Part shown: one piece after another, positions 21,601 through 29,974 of the stretch
Layout of the letters: every line of letters starts with the position of its first letter
How positions within the stretch are numbered: the stretch's first letter is position 1
Assembly: GCA_030148865.1 (NCBI GenBank)
Contig: JASBSR010000006.1
Coordinates: 1-64,000 of the forward strand
Direction: 5' to 3'
Length of the DNA: 64,000 nt
DNA from: Gammaproteobacteria bacterium
GTDB lineage: Bacteria > Pseudomonadota > Gammaproteobacteria > SZUA-229
Position numbers and translations under genes: made by a program
Notes under the pieces: model-generated
Told to the model about the DNA's origin: nothing
Databases searched by the model: none
What the model saw: only the letters and a program-made list of their open reading frames with translations

Positions 21601-21863
21601 CTATTGCAACCGGCTATATCATCATTCTGAATTTGCGGAACTTTGGCCAGCACAGAGAGTAACTGGCGCGTTTCATTCACCAGACGCTGCTGTTCATTAA
21701 CCGCCCTGATCACAAGCTGCGCAGCGTCCTGCTGAACATCATCAGCAGCGCGATTTCGCAATTCGAATCCCGCGTAAATCAGCAAAATAAGCAACGGGAT
21801 GACACCGGCAAGCACGAGCAATATAAGACGTACTCGCAAGCTGGAGAAAACCATGGTCTTCAT
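18693..21863 (-). CDS. Membrane-bound PAS/GGDEF/EAL c-di-GMP protein
   Basis: N-terminal TM and periplasmic sensor, HAMP, two PAS, [14 protein letters not shown] (GGDEF), SVEALARW and [24 protein letters not shown] (EAL). Confidence 0.93.
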   Translation of the reverse strand: [1056 protein letters not shown]

Positions 21864-21945
21864 CTAGAAATTCCCGGTCGCATAATAGTTATCAGATCAC
21901 AGACTAAAAAAACCGGACACAGACATTGCCGTAAGGAGCTGAGCA

Positions 21946-22059
21946 ATGTTTCATCCAGACCATATTATCGCAACAGCGCTATATCATGCCCTGCTGCTTC
22001 TTATAGCTCAAGGCCAATTGACTGACACAGTAAAATCATCAAACCTGAATGCAGTCTAA
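21946..22059 (+). CDS. Possible 37-aa small hydrophobic protein
   Basis: AAGGAG then 6 nt then ATG; MFHPDHIIATALYHALLLLIAQGQLTDTVKSSNLNAV*; divergent from the GGDEF/EAL gene. Confidence 0.25.
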   Translation: MFHPDHIIATALYHALLLLIAQGQLTDTVKSSNLNAV

Positions 22060-22212
22060 TTTAATTCAAATCACACAGACCGCAGCATTAGCAACAGCTC
22101 TACCACATTCCTCTGGAGTTGCTGGCGGCCTTGTTCCCGAATCTCCTCTTCAGGACAAAACCTGACTCATAAATAATAAAAAGCACATAATACGCCGTTT
22201 CAACAAGTGAAG

Positions 22213-22278
22213 GTTTGCATCATAATAAAAAATACCCGAGTATTAGCACTCTCGATTGGTCGGGGAGTATAGCCGGAT
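22213..22278 (-). repeat. Second copy of the FecR-gene promoter/leader, followed by a truncated MMQTFTC* reading frame
   Basis: 66-nt alignment with 18331-18396 with about 8 mismatches. Confidence 0.6.
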
Positions 22279-22363
22279 GTGATGGTTCTAGCCCTGCATT
22301 TCGTCGGACACTCAATCTTGCAGGCTGCTTACAACACATGATCCCTATACAACTGAAAATTTC

Positions 22364-22923
22364 ATGGAACAATTATTTACTGTTGAACACCTGGTCAGTC
22401 TAAGCATGCTCATAATCGTGCTCGGCGGCGGCGTATTGATTATTTATACGGCCACCAAAGAGATTTTTCACATGATCAGCATTGACGAGCTTGAAGATGA
22501 AACGCAAGACAGTCAATCGTCGCCAAAATCATATTCTGGATCGTAGCAATGAATCTGGTGTTCTCATTCGACTCAATTCTCAGTGCGATGGCCTTGAGCA
22601 ATGTCTTTACGGTAATGGCAACCGCCATCGTGATTAGCGACATACTCATGATCTAGCTATCAGATCATGTCGCTGAATTTTTACAGAAGAATCGCATGTA
22701 TGAAGTGCTTGGCCTGTTCATCCTGTTCGTGGTTGGTATAATGCTGCTCCCGGAAGGTGGTCATCCCGCACACATGGAATTATTTGGTGAACAGATTACA
22801 CCAATGAGCACCACCACTTTCTATTTTGTCATTATCGTGCTAGTACTGACCGATCTGGTACAAACGCGTTACAGGAGAAAAATAATGGCACGCAAACAAT
22901 TACAATCGCAGACTGCTACATAA
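22364..22923 (+). pseudogene. TerC-family integral membrane protein, decayed (5' truncated, one frameshift, one in-frame TAG)
   Basis: Frame 1: LGGGVLIIYTATKEIFHMI; frame 2: KIIFWIVAMNLVFSFDSILSAMALSNVFTVMATAIVISDILMI-TAG(22654)-LSDHVAEFLQKNRMYEVLGLFILFVVGIMLLPEGG..ITPMSTTTFYFVIIVLVLTDLVQTRYRRK. Confidence 0.82.
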
Positions 22924-22936
22924 CCACACACCAAGC

Positions 22937-23824
22937 ATGGGCTGCAAAATACTGACCATCTTAGCGCTATTTATAGTGCTCGCCCTGCTCTGGCTAAGCA
23001 GCGATCGACTTGCGCTATTCGTTGCGAACTCACTCGCTCGACTCGACAACTATCATGTCAGAAAAAATATCGGTTATGGTAAGCATCAGAACCACAGGCT
23101 GGATGTTTACACGCCAGATCAATCAGTGAATGCATCACAAAGCAAGCCCGTCGTCATTTTCTTTTACGGTGGCTGCTGGGGCGCATGCCAAAGTTATGAC
23201 AAAGGCGATTATGCCTTTGTCGCGCAAGCCTTCTCGTCACTCGGGTATATCACTGTCGTACCGGACTACCGTCACTACCCGGAATTTCTGTTTGAAGATA
23301 TCATGGCTGACACTATCAGCGTGGTGCACTGGGTAGAAAACAATATTGCCGACTTCGATGGCGATGCCAGACGAATTGTACTCGCGGGACACTCATCCGG
23401 TGCGCATCTCGCTGCCATGCTAACACTGGATGAATCCCGGCTTCCGGTCTCCAGCCGTATCAATATTGCAGGCTTTGTCGGACTTGCTGGCCCCTATGAC
23501 TTTTACCCATTCACCGAAAATTATCAGCCCACCCTGTTCGGCCCGGAAGAAAATTACCCACGTTCGCAACCTGTCAACTTCATGACCGGTAAAAAACCCG
23601 CCATGCTACTGCTCTATGGTAATAACGATACCCGGGTCAAGCCTGTCAATATCGAAAGCCTGACCATAGCAGCGATGGATGCGGGCAGCGAGGTTGAATC
23701 ACACCGTTATGATGGTATTGATCACGCTGGTATTCTGGCAGCGCTCTCGCGACCGCTACGCGATAAACGGCCCGTCATGTCTGACATTGCGCGTTTTACT
23801 GATATGGTGTTGAACTGCAACTAG
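22937..23824 (+). CDS. Alpha/beta hydrolase (esterase/lipase-like)
   Basis: VVIFFYGGCWGACQSYDKGDY oxyanion region; VLAGHSSGAHLAAML nucleophile elbow; N-terminal TM/signal. Confidence 0.85.
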   Translation: MGCKILTILALFIVLALLWLSSDRLALFVANSLARLDNYHVRKNIGYGKHQNHRLDVYTPDQSVNASQSKPVVIFFYGGCWGACQSYDKGDYAFVAQAFSSLGYITVVPDYRHYPEFLFEDIMADTISVVHWVENNIADFDGDARRIVLAGHSSGAHLAAMLTLDESRLPVSSRINIAGFVGLAGPYDFYPFTENYQPTLFGPEENYPRSQPVNFMTGKKPAMLLLYGNNDTRVKPVNIESLTIAAMDAGSEVESHRYDGIDHAGILAALSRPLRDKRPVMSDIARFTDMVLNCN

Positions 23825-23860
23825 ACTCATAGTTACATTTTTGTATAAGCATCCTGAAGT

Positions 23861-24445
23861 ATGGCTAAAATATTTTCGTTCTGGCGCCGCAGCAAATTAA
23901 ACCCGTCAGGTTTCGAAACCCTGGTGGCACCGCATATCGAACCGCTGTATCGTCTCGCCTACCGATTTTGTGGGACACAGCACGATGCCGAAGATCTGGT
24001 GCAGGAGCTTTTAACCCGACTCTACCCAAAACATCAGGAACTCGCTGGCATCGAACAGCCCGGCCCGTGGCTAAAAAAATCGCTGTATCACCTGTTCATT
24101 GACGACAACCGACGCGACATACGCTCGCCGGTATCGCTAATGGAGGATATAGGCCTTGATCTTGATTCCACCGCCTCGGACCATCGCGATCCGCAGCACA
24201 ATCTGGAACGTGATATGAGCTACCAACATCTTGAAAAAGCCCTGCTCACATTGAGCCTCGAACAACGTAGCCTGATTGCGATGCACGATATGGAAGGCTA
24301 CAGCCTGCCGGAGCTCGCAGCCATGCTGGAGACGCCGCTGGGCACCCTGAAATCCCGCCTGCATCGCGCTCGCGCCCGCCTGCGCGCGCAGCTGAGCCAG
24401 GGATCAGTAGACGATCTTGAGCAAACCGGCAGCAATGAAAAGTAG
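23861..24445 (+). CDS. ECF-family RNA polymerase sigma factor
   Basis: LYRLAYRFCGTQHDAEDLVQELLTRLYP (sigma2); MHDMEGYSLPELAAMLETPLGTLKSRLHRARARLR (sigma4). Confidence 0.93.
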   Translation: MAKIFSFWRRSKLNPSGFETLVAPHIEPLYRLAYRFCGTQHDAEDLVQELLTRLYPKHQELAGIEQPGPWLKKSLYHLFIDDNRRDIRSPVSLMEDIGLDLDSTASDHRDPQHNLERDMSYQHLEKALLTLSLEQRSLIAMHDMEGYSLPELAAMLETPLGTLKSRLHRARARLRAQLSQGSVDDLEQTGSNEK

Positions 24446-24535
24446 ACCCGCGCCCACCAGCTGGCAGAATCATTCGCAATAGCTGGAACCTTTTTGCCAC
24501 CCCGTTCGTGTAATGGGATAACAGAGGATAAAACC

Positions 24536-25222
24536 ATGCAATGCTCTGAGTTTCTAACACAAATCGACGATTGTATCGACAGCCAGCCAGGTGAAGATGT
24601 GCGCACCGCAGTGAGCGCACATCTTGAACACTGTGCTAACTGTCGAAATCGCCTGGATGAAGCTCAAAACTTGCGTGAGATGCTCAGAGACATGCCTGTC
24701 CCTGCGCCCTCAGCGGGCTTTGCTGCACGCGCCCTACGACAGGCTGCCGTGGCACATACAGTAAATCGTGTTCCCCGGCGCAGGATGATGTTCGCATCCG
24801 GCGCTGCGGCCACACTGCTCGCTGGTGTTGTGCTCTGGTTTATAACGGGTATTCATGACCCGCAGGTCGAATCCAATGTGGTACCACAACAGCAACTGGC
24901 GGAAGTAAAACTCCAGTTGCAGGAAACACGCCACATCAGACTCGGCTTTAACGCGCCGACCGATATGCAACGAGTTCTTGTGTCACTGGAATTTCCAGAA
25001 CACGTCGAACTGGAAAAATATCCCGGTCGGAAACAGATTGCCTGGTATACCAATCTGTACAAGGGTGACAATGTATTAAAATTACCACTGTCAGGCCTGA
25101 AAACCAGCAAGGGCAAGTTTATCGCCCGCGTTAGTTCAGGACAAACCAGCAGTGAAATACATATCAACCTTGATGTAGAAGCGCCGGGTGTAACCACTAT
25201 CAATGGTCCGTTAGCGGCCTAG
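24536..25222 (+). CDS. Anti-sigma factor with N-terminal zinc-finger (zf-HC2-like) and one TM helix
   Basis: HLEHCANCRNRLDEAQNLREML; TM GAAATLLAGVVLWFITGI; directly downstream of the sigma gene. Confidence 0.82.
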   Translation: MQCSEFLTQIDDCIDSQPGEDVRTAVSAHLEHCANCRNRLDEAQNLREMLRDMPVPAPSAGFAARALRQAAVAHTVNRVPRRRMMFASGAAATLLAGVVLWFITGIHDPQVESNVVPQQQLAEVKLQLQETRHIRLGFNAPTDMQRVLVSLEFPEHVELEKYPGRKQIAWYTNLYKGDNVLKLPLSGLKTSKGKFIARVSSGQTSSEIHINLDVEAPGVTTINGPLAA

Positions 25223-25250
25223 ATGTCAAATACTTTCAGGAGTAGCGACT

Positions 25251-25742
25251 ATGAAAAAATTTAATCTCACCACGCTTGCCATCGCCTGCATGCTGGCTCT
25301 GGGTAGCGCCCAGGCGCAATCCGTAGAAACAGCTGATTCAGCAGAAGTCAAAATCACGCTGCTCAACGACTCATCGGCAAACACATCTGACAGTGTAGAC
25401 GTCCAGCACGAAATCCAGTTGCCTTCTGTAGCAGAAATCGAAGACCCTGCTGATGCACCACCTGAAGTTGCTGAAGCACCTGAGGTCGCCGAAGCTGCTG
25501 AACCGCCAGAGGCTGCTGAAACTCCAGAGATTGAAGACACGAATGACGCCACTGAATCTGTCGATACGCCAGATGTGGAAGACGCGAATGAAGCCGTAGA
25601 AGAACATGAAGAAATCGAAGCGCCAGAAGTTGACGAGGCCAACGAAGCCGCAGAGGCTGCTGCCGAAGCGGCAACCGATGCTCGTGAAGAAGTTGAAACT
25701 CCAGAAGCACCGGAAGTTCCTGAAGCGCCTGAGCTTAACTGA
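25251..25742 (+). CDS. Secreted, highly acidic low-complexity protein (E/A/P-rich)
   Basis: Signal peptide MKKFNLTTLAIACMLALGSAQAQ, then EAPEVAEAAEPPEAAETPEIED..-type repeats; nearly no basic residues. Confidence 0.75.
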   Translation: MKKFNLTTLAIACMLALGSAQAQSVETADSAEVKITLLNDSSANTSDSVDVQHEIQLPSVAEIEDPADAPPEVAEAPEVAEAAEPPEAAETPEIEDTNDATESVDTPDVEDANEAVEEHEEIEAPEVDEANEAAEAAAEAATDAREEVETPEAPEVPEAPELN

Positions 25743-25795
25743 AGTTCAAAGTAAAGAAACCTGCTGTACAGATTAAGGCTGTTACTCGATAGCCC

Positions 25796-25829
25796 TCCCA
25801 TCCTCAATTTAATTGAGGATGGGATTTTT
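25796..25829 (+). terminator. Rho-independent terminator
   Basis: TCCCATCCTCAATTTAATTGAGGATGGGATTTTT perfect stem plus T run. Confidence 0.9.
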
Positions 25830-25918
25830 GTATACCGGATAAATACTATCGCGTAATACAGCAACATTCACCAGCATGTATTTGTACAGCAAATGCAACA
25901 AAGGACTAAATAAAAATT

Positions 25919-26872
25919 ATGAGGACACACTCTCGTAACAATAACCACTATCGAATAAAGTGCATCGCAATAACAGGTTTGCTTTGGTGTAGCACCACGG
26001 CAGCGGACACCAGCCCTGACTGGACAGGGCTGGTATCCGCATCTATGGGTCGCGACAGCAACGTTACCTTAAGTGACAACAGCAATATTATCAGCAGCAA
26101 TATCAGCGATAGCTTTATCAATACACTGGGCGCTACAGGTCGCTACCTGACGGGCAACCGCAGCGATGGCGTCCGAATCGACGGTGTGTTCTATTTACGA
26201 AAATACCAGACACAAAATAGTTTTGACTTTAGCCTGGTCAATGCCGGTGTCGCCTATCATAAAAAACTCGGCGACTGGCATGGCCGTTTTGGCACCAAAT
26301 ACAGTCACATCGAATTTGGTGGCGCCCCCTACCAGGACATATACGACCTGACCACTGAAGGCCGTCGCAAGTTCAGTAAAGCTGCCGAACTGCGCATTCG
26401 CTATCGCTACAGCGATATTAATGTGCTAAGCCCTCAATTCAATAACACAGATGGTAATCGTCATCGACTGAATATTGAAGGCCGCTTCAAGTCCGGAGAC
26501 AAGCGCTATCGCCTTGCCTGGCGGGCTGAAACAAACAATCTTAACGATAGCCAAACAGCCACAACTTACACCAGTAGTTCAACTGTTCGCAATAGAGTCC
26601 GCGCAAGTGCAAAAATTCCTTTAACTGATAAATGGAGCAGCAAGCTGGACCTACGCTGGCGCAACAGCCGCTACAAAGATGATAACGTAACCTCAACTAC
26701 CCGAGTTCGTCGTAATGATGACCGCATTACAGCAAAAGCGGTGTTGAATTATCATTTAGGCAAAAAAACAGGGCTATACGCTGACTACACTTACACCAAT
26801 AATAATTCGAATATCAGCACCTATCAGTATCATCGCAATGTGATTAGCACAGGTCTGAACTATCTATTTTAA
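25919..26872 (+). CDS. Predicted outer-membrane beta-barrel protein
   Basis: Signal sequence, alternating amphipathic strands, C-terminal ...RNVISTGLNYLF aromatic terminus. Confidence 0.75.
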   Translation: MRTHSRNNNHYRIKCIAITGLLWCSTTAADTSPDWTGLVSASMGRDSNVTLSDNSNIISSNISDSFINTLGATGRYLTGNRSDGVRIDGVFYLRKYQTQNSFDFSLVNAGVAYHKKLGDWHGRFGTKYSHIEFGGAPYQDIYDLTTEGRRKFSKAAELRIRYRYSDINVLSPQFNNTDGNRHRLNIEGRFKSGDKRYRLAWRAETNNLNDSQTATTYTSSSTVRNRVRASAKIPLTDKWSSKLDLRWRNSRYKDDNVTSTTRVRRNDDRITAKAVLNYHLGKKTGLYADYTYTNNNSNISTYQYHRNVISTGLNYLF

Positions 26873-27198
26873 GAAACCCTGCCACCTGAAGACCCTCCCA
26901 CAACAACCAATCATCATTCTACTTTCCATTGGTCATGGCTGGTGGGCCATGGTCTCAATTTAGCAATCTAAGCTATGTTAAAAACAATGAATAAATCGAC
27001 CCGGATCACTTTCTCGAAAGCTGGCTGAACTCAGAACCAAACAGCTTAACACCGCCTGCACTACATCATGAAAATCTGGCACTAAGAGAATTATGAGTTG
27101 TCGAACTCATCATAGCTGCGGTAGCTCGGGTAGCGCTGCTGTGGTTTTAGTTCGGGGCATGGCCCCAGCACACTGTTCGTTTCACGAGTACATATAAG

Positions 27199-27525
27199 AT
27201 GCGATTGGTCTATCGAGCCGGAGATATATCCGAAGCCCATATCATAGTCGGTTTGCTGGCGACACACGGCATAGAAGCTCATATCGGTGGGCATTATCTG
27301 CAGGGAGGCGTGGGTGATCTTGCGGCGATGAATTTTGCGACCATACACGTGGCGGATGAAGACGTTGATCTCGCGATGTCTGTGATTGCTGACTATGAGA
27401 GCACCGATGCTCAGCCAGCTCACTCGGAACAGAAGAAATCGAGCATTTTCACTTCGCCATTATTCATCCTGGCGATTTCGGTAGTCATGATACTGATACT
27501 GGCGATACTACTGAACGATCAATAA
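27199..27525 (+). CDS. DUF2007 domain-containing (putative signal-transducing) protein
   Basis: MRLVYRAGDISEAHIIVGLLATHGIEAHIGGHYLQGGVGDL..IHVADEDVDLAMSVI; C-terminal TM helix. Confidence 0.8.
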   Translation: MRLVYRAGDISEAHIIVGLLATHGIEAHIGGHYLQGGVGDLAAMNFATIHVADEDVDLAMSVIADYESTDAQPAHSEQKKSSIFTSPLFILAISVVMILILAILLNDQ

Positions 27526-27534
27526 AATGTAGTC

Positions 27535-27734
27535 ATTCACACCTGATCTGAGATCATGATATACACTGACATCATAACGGTTATAAAAACCCTGCTGCAG
27601 GTTGCCGGGCCTTTTGTGTGAGGCAGGATGACACCGCCCCAGCCTGTCGTGGTGATGAGCGCTTTTGGCGAAGAAACATCCAGGGTCACCGCGGTATACC
27701 ATCCTTCGCTCGCTGTGGTTCACGGCATTTTTTC
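27535..27734. repeat. ~200-bp dispersed repeat, copy A (inverted relative to 59406-59610)
   Basis: Shares TTCACACCTGATCTGAGAT..ATAACGGTTATAAAAA.CCTG.TGCAGGTTGCCGGGCCTTTTGTGTGAGGC.GGATGACACCGCCCCAGCCTGTCG..GAGCGCTTTTGGCGAAG..TCCAGGGTCACCGCGGTATACCATCCTTCGCTCG.TGTGGTTCACGGCATTTTTT. Confidence 0.9.
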
Positions 27735-27910
27735 TCTACACACTCTGCGGTTTCGCTTTTAAATAATCCTGTGTAATTCGCCTTACTGATGATACCCTCC
27801 TGGTTGACAAGAAAAACATCTGCCGCAAAGTCCGCGAAATAAACCATGCAAGCATCCGTCTATTTGCGCAATTCGCGGCTAGCTTCTAACTTTGTCTGCA
27901 GTACGCTTTT

Positions 27911-29830
27911 CTACGCTCCTAGTAAACGATTCACCCGTTTGACGAACTCTGCCGCATCTTCAAGTTGCTCACCCGCAGCCAGTTGCGCCTGTTCGAATAA
28001 CAAATGCGACCAGTCTTCAAACTGACCGTCGTCTTTCATGTCGTGCAGCTTCTGTACCAGTGGGTGCGAAGGGTTCAGCTCCAGTACTGGTTGAGCTTTC
28101 GGCGCATATTGTCCAGCGGCCTGCAGAATCTGCTGCATCTGTGGCGTCATATCGTGCGCACCCAGCACCAGACAAGAAGGAGAATCAGTCAGACGTTGTG
28201 AAACGCGGGCATCGGAAATTGTTTCACCCAGTGCTTTTTTGATACGCTCGATAACATCGCCATACTCTTTGTCGGCTTTTTCCTGTGCGACTTTCTCCTC
28301 AGTATCATCGACCTCGCCCAGATCGAGATCACCCCGCGCCACCGACTGCAAATGCTTGCCGTCGAACTCTGTCAGGTGAGACACCAACCACTCATCAACA
28401 CGATCACTGAGCAATAAGACTTCGATGCCTTTTTTACGGAAAACTTCGAGATGCGGGCTGTTTTTCGCGGCCTTGAAGGTGTCCGCAGTGACATAGTAAA
28501 TCTTGTCCTGGCCCTCTTTCATACGCGTCACATAATCGCCCAGAGATACTGTCTGATCCGCGACACCAGTTTCAGTACTGCTAAAGCGCAGCAATTTTGC
28601 GATGCGCTCCTTGTTGCTGTGATCTTCGATCGGGCCTTCTTTCATCACCTGACCAAAGTTTTTCCAGAACTGAGCATAGTCTTCCGGCTTATCTTTGGCC
28701 ATGCTTTCCAACAGGCCAAGAATCTTTTTCACCGAGGCACCACGAATGCGATCAATGGTTTTATTTTTTTGCAGAATCTCGCGCGACACATTCAGCGGCA
28801 AATCATCAGAATCAACGACGCCTTTGATGAAACGCAAATAAGTCGGCATTAACTGTTCGGCATCGTCCATAATGAAAATACGTTTCACATAAAGCTTGAT
28901 ACCACGCTTGTGGTCACGCTCATAGAGATCAAACGGTGGGTTTTTTGGAATATAAAGCAGGGAAGTGTAACTCTGGTTACCTTCAACCTTGTTGTGCACC
29001 CAGCTTAGTGGGTCTTCAAAATCCATACTGATCTGTTTATAGAATTCTTTATATTCTTCATCTTTGATGTCCTTGCGATCACGCGCCCATAATGCTGAAG
29101 CACTGTTCACGCGTTCGTATTCGGGCGCTTTTTCTTTCTTGTTCTCTTCCTGATCCTCGTCCTTATCATCGCTGCCGAAATCGGATTTCAGCATCATCAC
29201 CGGCAAAGAAATATGATCAGAGTATTGTTTAATAATATGACGCAGGCGGAAGTTGTCGGCGAATTCGATCTCGTCGTCTTTCAGATGCACAATAACTTCA
29301 GTGCCACGCTGCTCTTTTTCGGTGTTCTCCAGGGTAAAACTGCCGTGGCCGTCAGATTCCCAGCGCACGGCTGCATCAGCCGCAGTACCGGCACGGCGCG
29401 TGATCAGTGTGACTTTATCCGCCACAATGAAGCTGGCATAAAAACCAACGCCAAACTGGCCGATCATCTGTGAATCTTTGGCCTGGTCGCCGGTGAGTTT
29501 TTCCAGAAATTTGCGCGTACCCGAACTGGCGATGGTGCCAATATTCTCGATCACTTCGTCACGTGACATACCTATGCCGTTATCGCGAATCGTGACTGTT
29601 TTTGCGTCCTTGTCGAAATCCACAATAATCTTTAGCTCGGCATCGCCCGCAAATAAATCCGCATTCGCCAGTGCTTCAAAACGCAGCTTGTCGCAGGCAT
29701 CGGACGCATTCGAGATCAACTCGCGGAGAAATATCTCCTTGTTCGAGTACAGCGAGTGGGTCATCAGATGCAGAATCTGGCGCGCTTCGGTCTGGAATTC
29801 CAGGGTTTCTTTGGCGGCTTTCACGCTCAT
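27911..29830 (-). CDS. htpG: Molecular chaperone HtpG (Hsp90)
   Basis: [44 protein letters not shown]. Confidence 0.97.
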   Translation of the reverse strand: MSVKAAKETLEFQTEARQILHLMTHSLYSNKEIFLRELISNASDACDKLRFEALANADLFAGDAELKIIVDFDKDAKTVTIRDNGIGMSRDEVIENIGTIASSGTRKFLEKLTGDQAKDSQMIGQFGVGFYASFIVADKVTLITRRAGTAADAAVRWESDGHGSFTLENTEKEQRGTEVIVHLKDDEIEFADNFRLRHIIKQYSDHISLPVMMLKSDFGSDDKDEDQEENKKEKAPEYERVNSASALWARDRKDIKDEEYKEFYKQISMDFEDPLSWVHNKVEGNQSYTSLLYIPKNPPFDLYERDHKRGIKLYVKRIFIMDDAEQLMPTYLRFIKGVVDSDDLPLNVSREILQKNKTIDRIRGASVKKILGLLESMAKDKPEDYAQFWKNFGQVMKEGPIEDHSNKERIAKLLRFSSTETGVADQTVSLGDYVTRMKEGQDKIYYVTADTFKAAKNSPHLEVFRKKGIEVLLLSDRVDEWLVSHLTEFDGKHLQSVARGDLDLGEVDDTEEKVAQEKADKEYGDVIERIKKALGETISDARVSQRLTDSPSCLVLGAHDMTPQMQQILQAAGQYAPKAQPVLELNPSHPLVQKLHDMKDDGQFEDWSHLLFEQAQLAAGEQLEDAAEFVKRVNRLLGA

Positions 29831-29974
29831 GGGTAAACTCCAAATAGCTTTAAAAATGAATAATTTCAGTGACTAACTGATTGCTAGTCAGTGCATATGG
29901 GGGCACTAAGTTAAAAACTCAAGTCAGGTGGGGGCAAAAACCGGAGGGCCTTGCGGTTTCAGCCAATACGAGGT

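Noticed and set aside
22654-22656. In-frame TAG in the TerC reading frame as possible stop-codon recoding
   Set aside because: A frameshift and 5' truncation in the same gene make simple pseudogenisation far more likely
25226-25867. 213-aa minus-strand Ser/Ala/Gly-rich repetitive ORF
   Set aside because: Mirror of the GAA/GCT-rich acidic-protein gene; the plus-strand frame has a signal peptide and fits the operon
27508-27723. 71-aa minus-strand ORF (MNHSERRMVYRGDPG...) and its relative at 59308-59550
   Set aside because: Both are translations of the dispersed non-coding repeat
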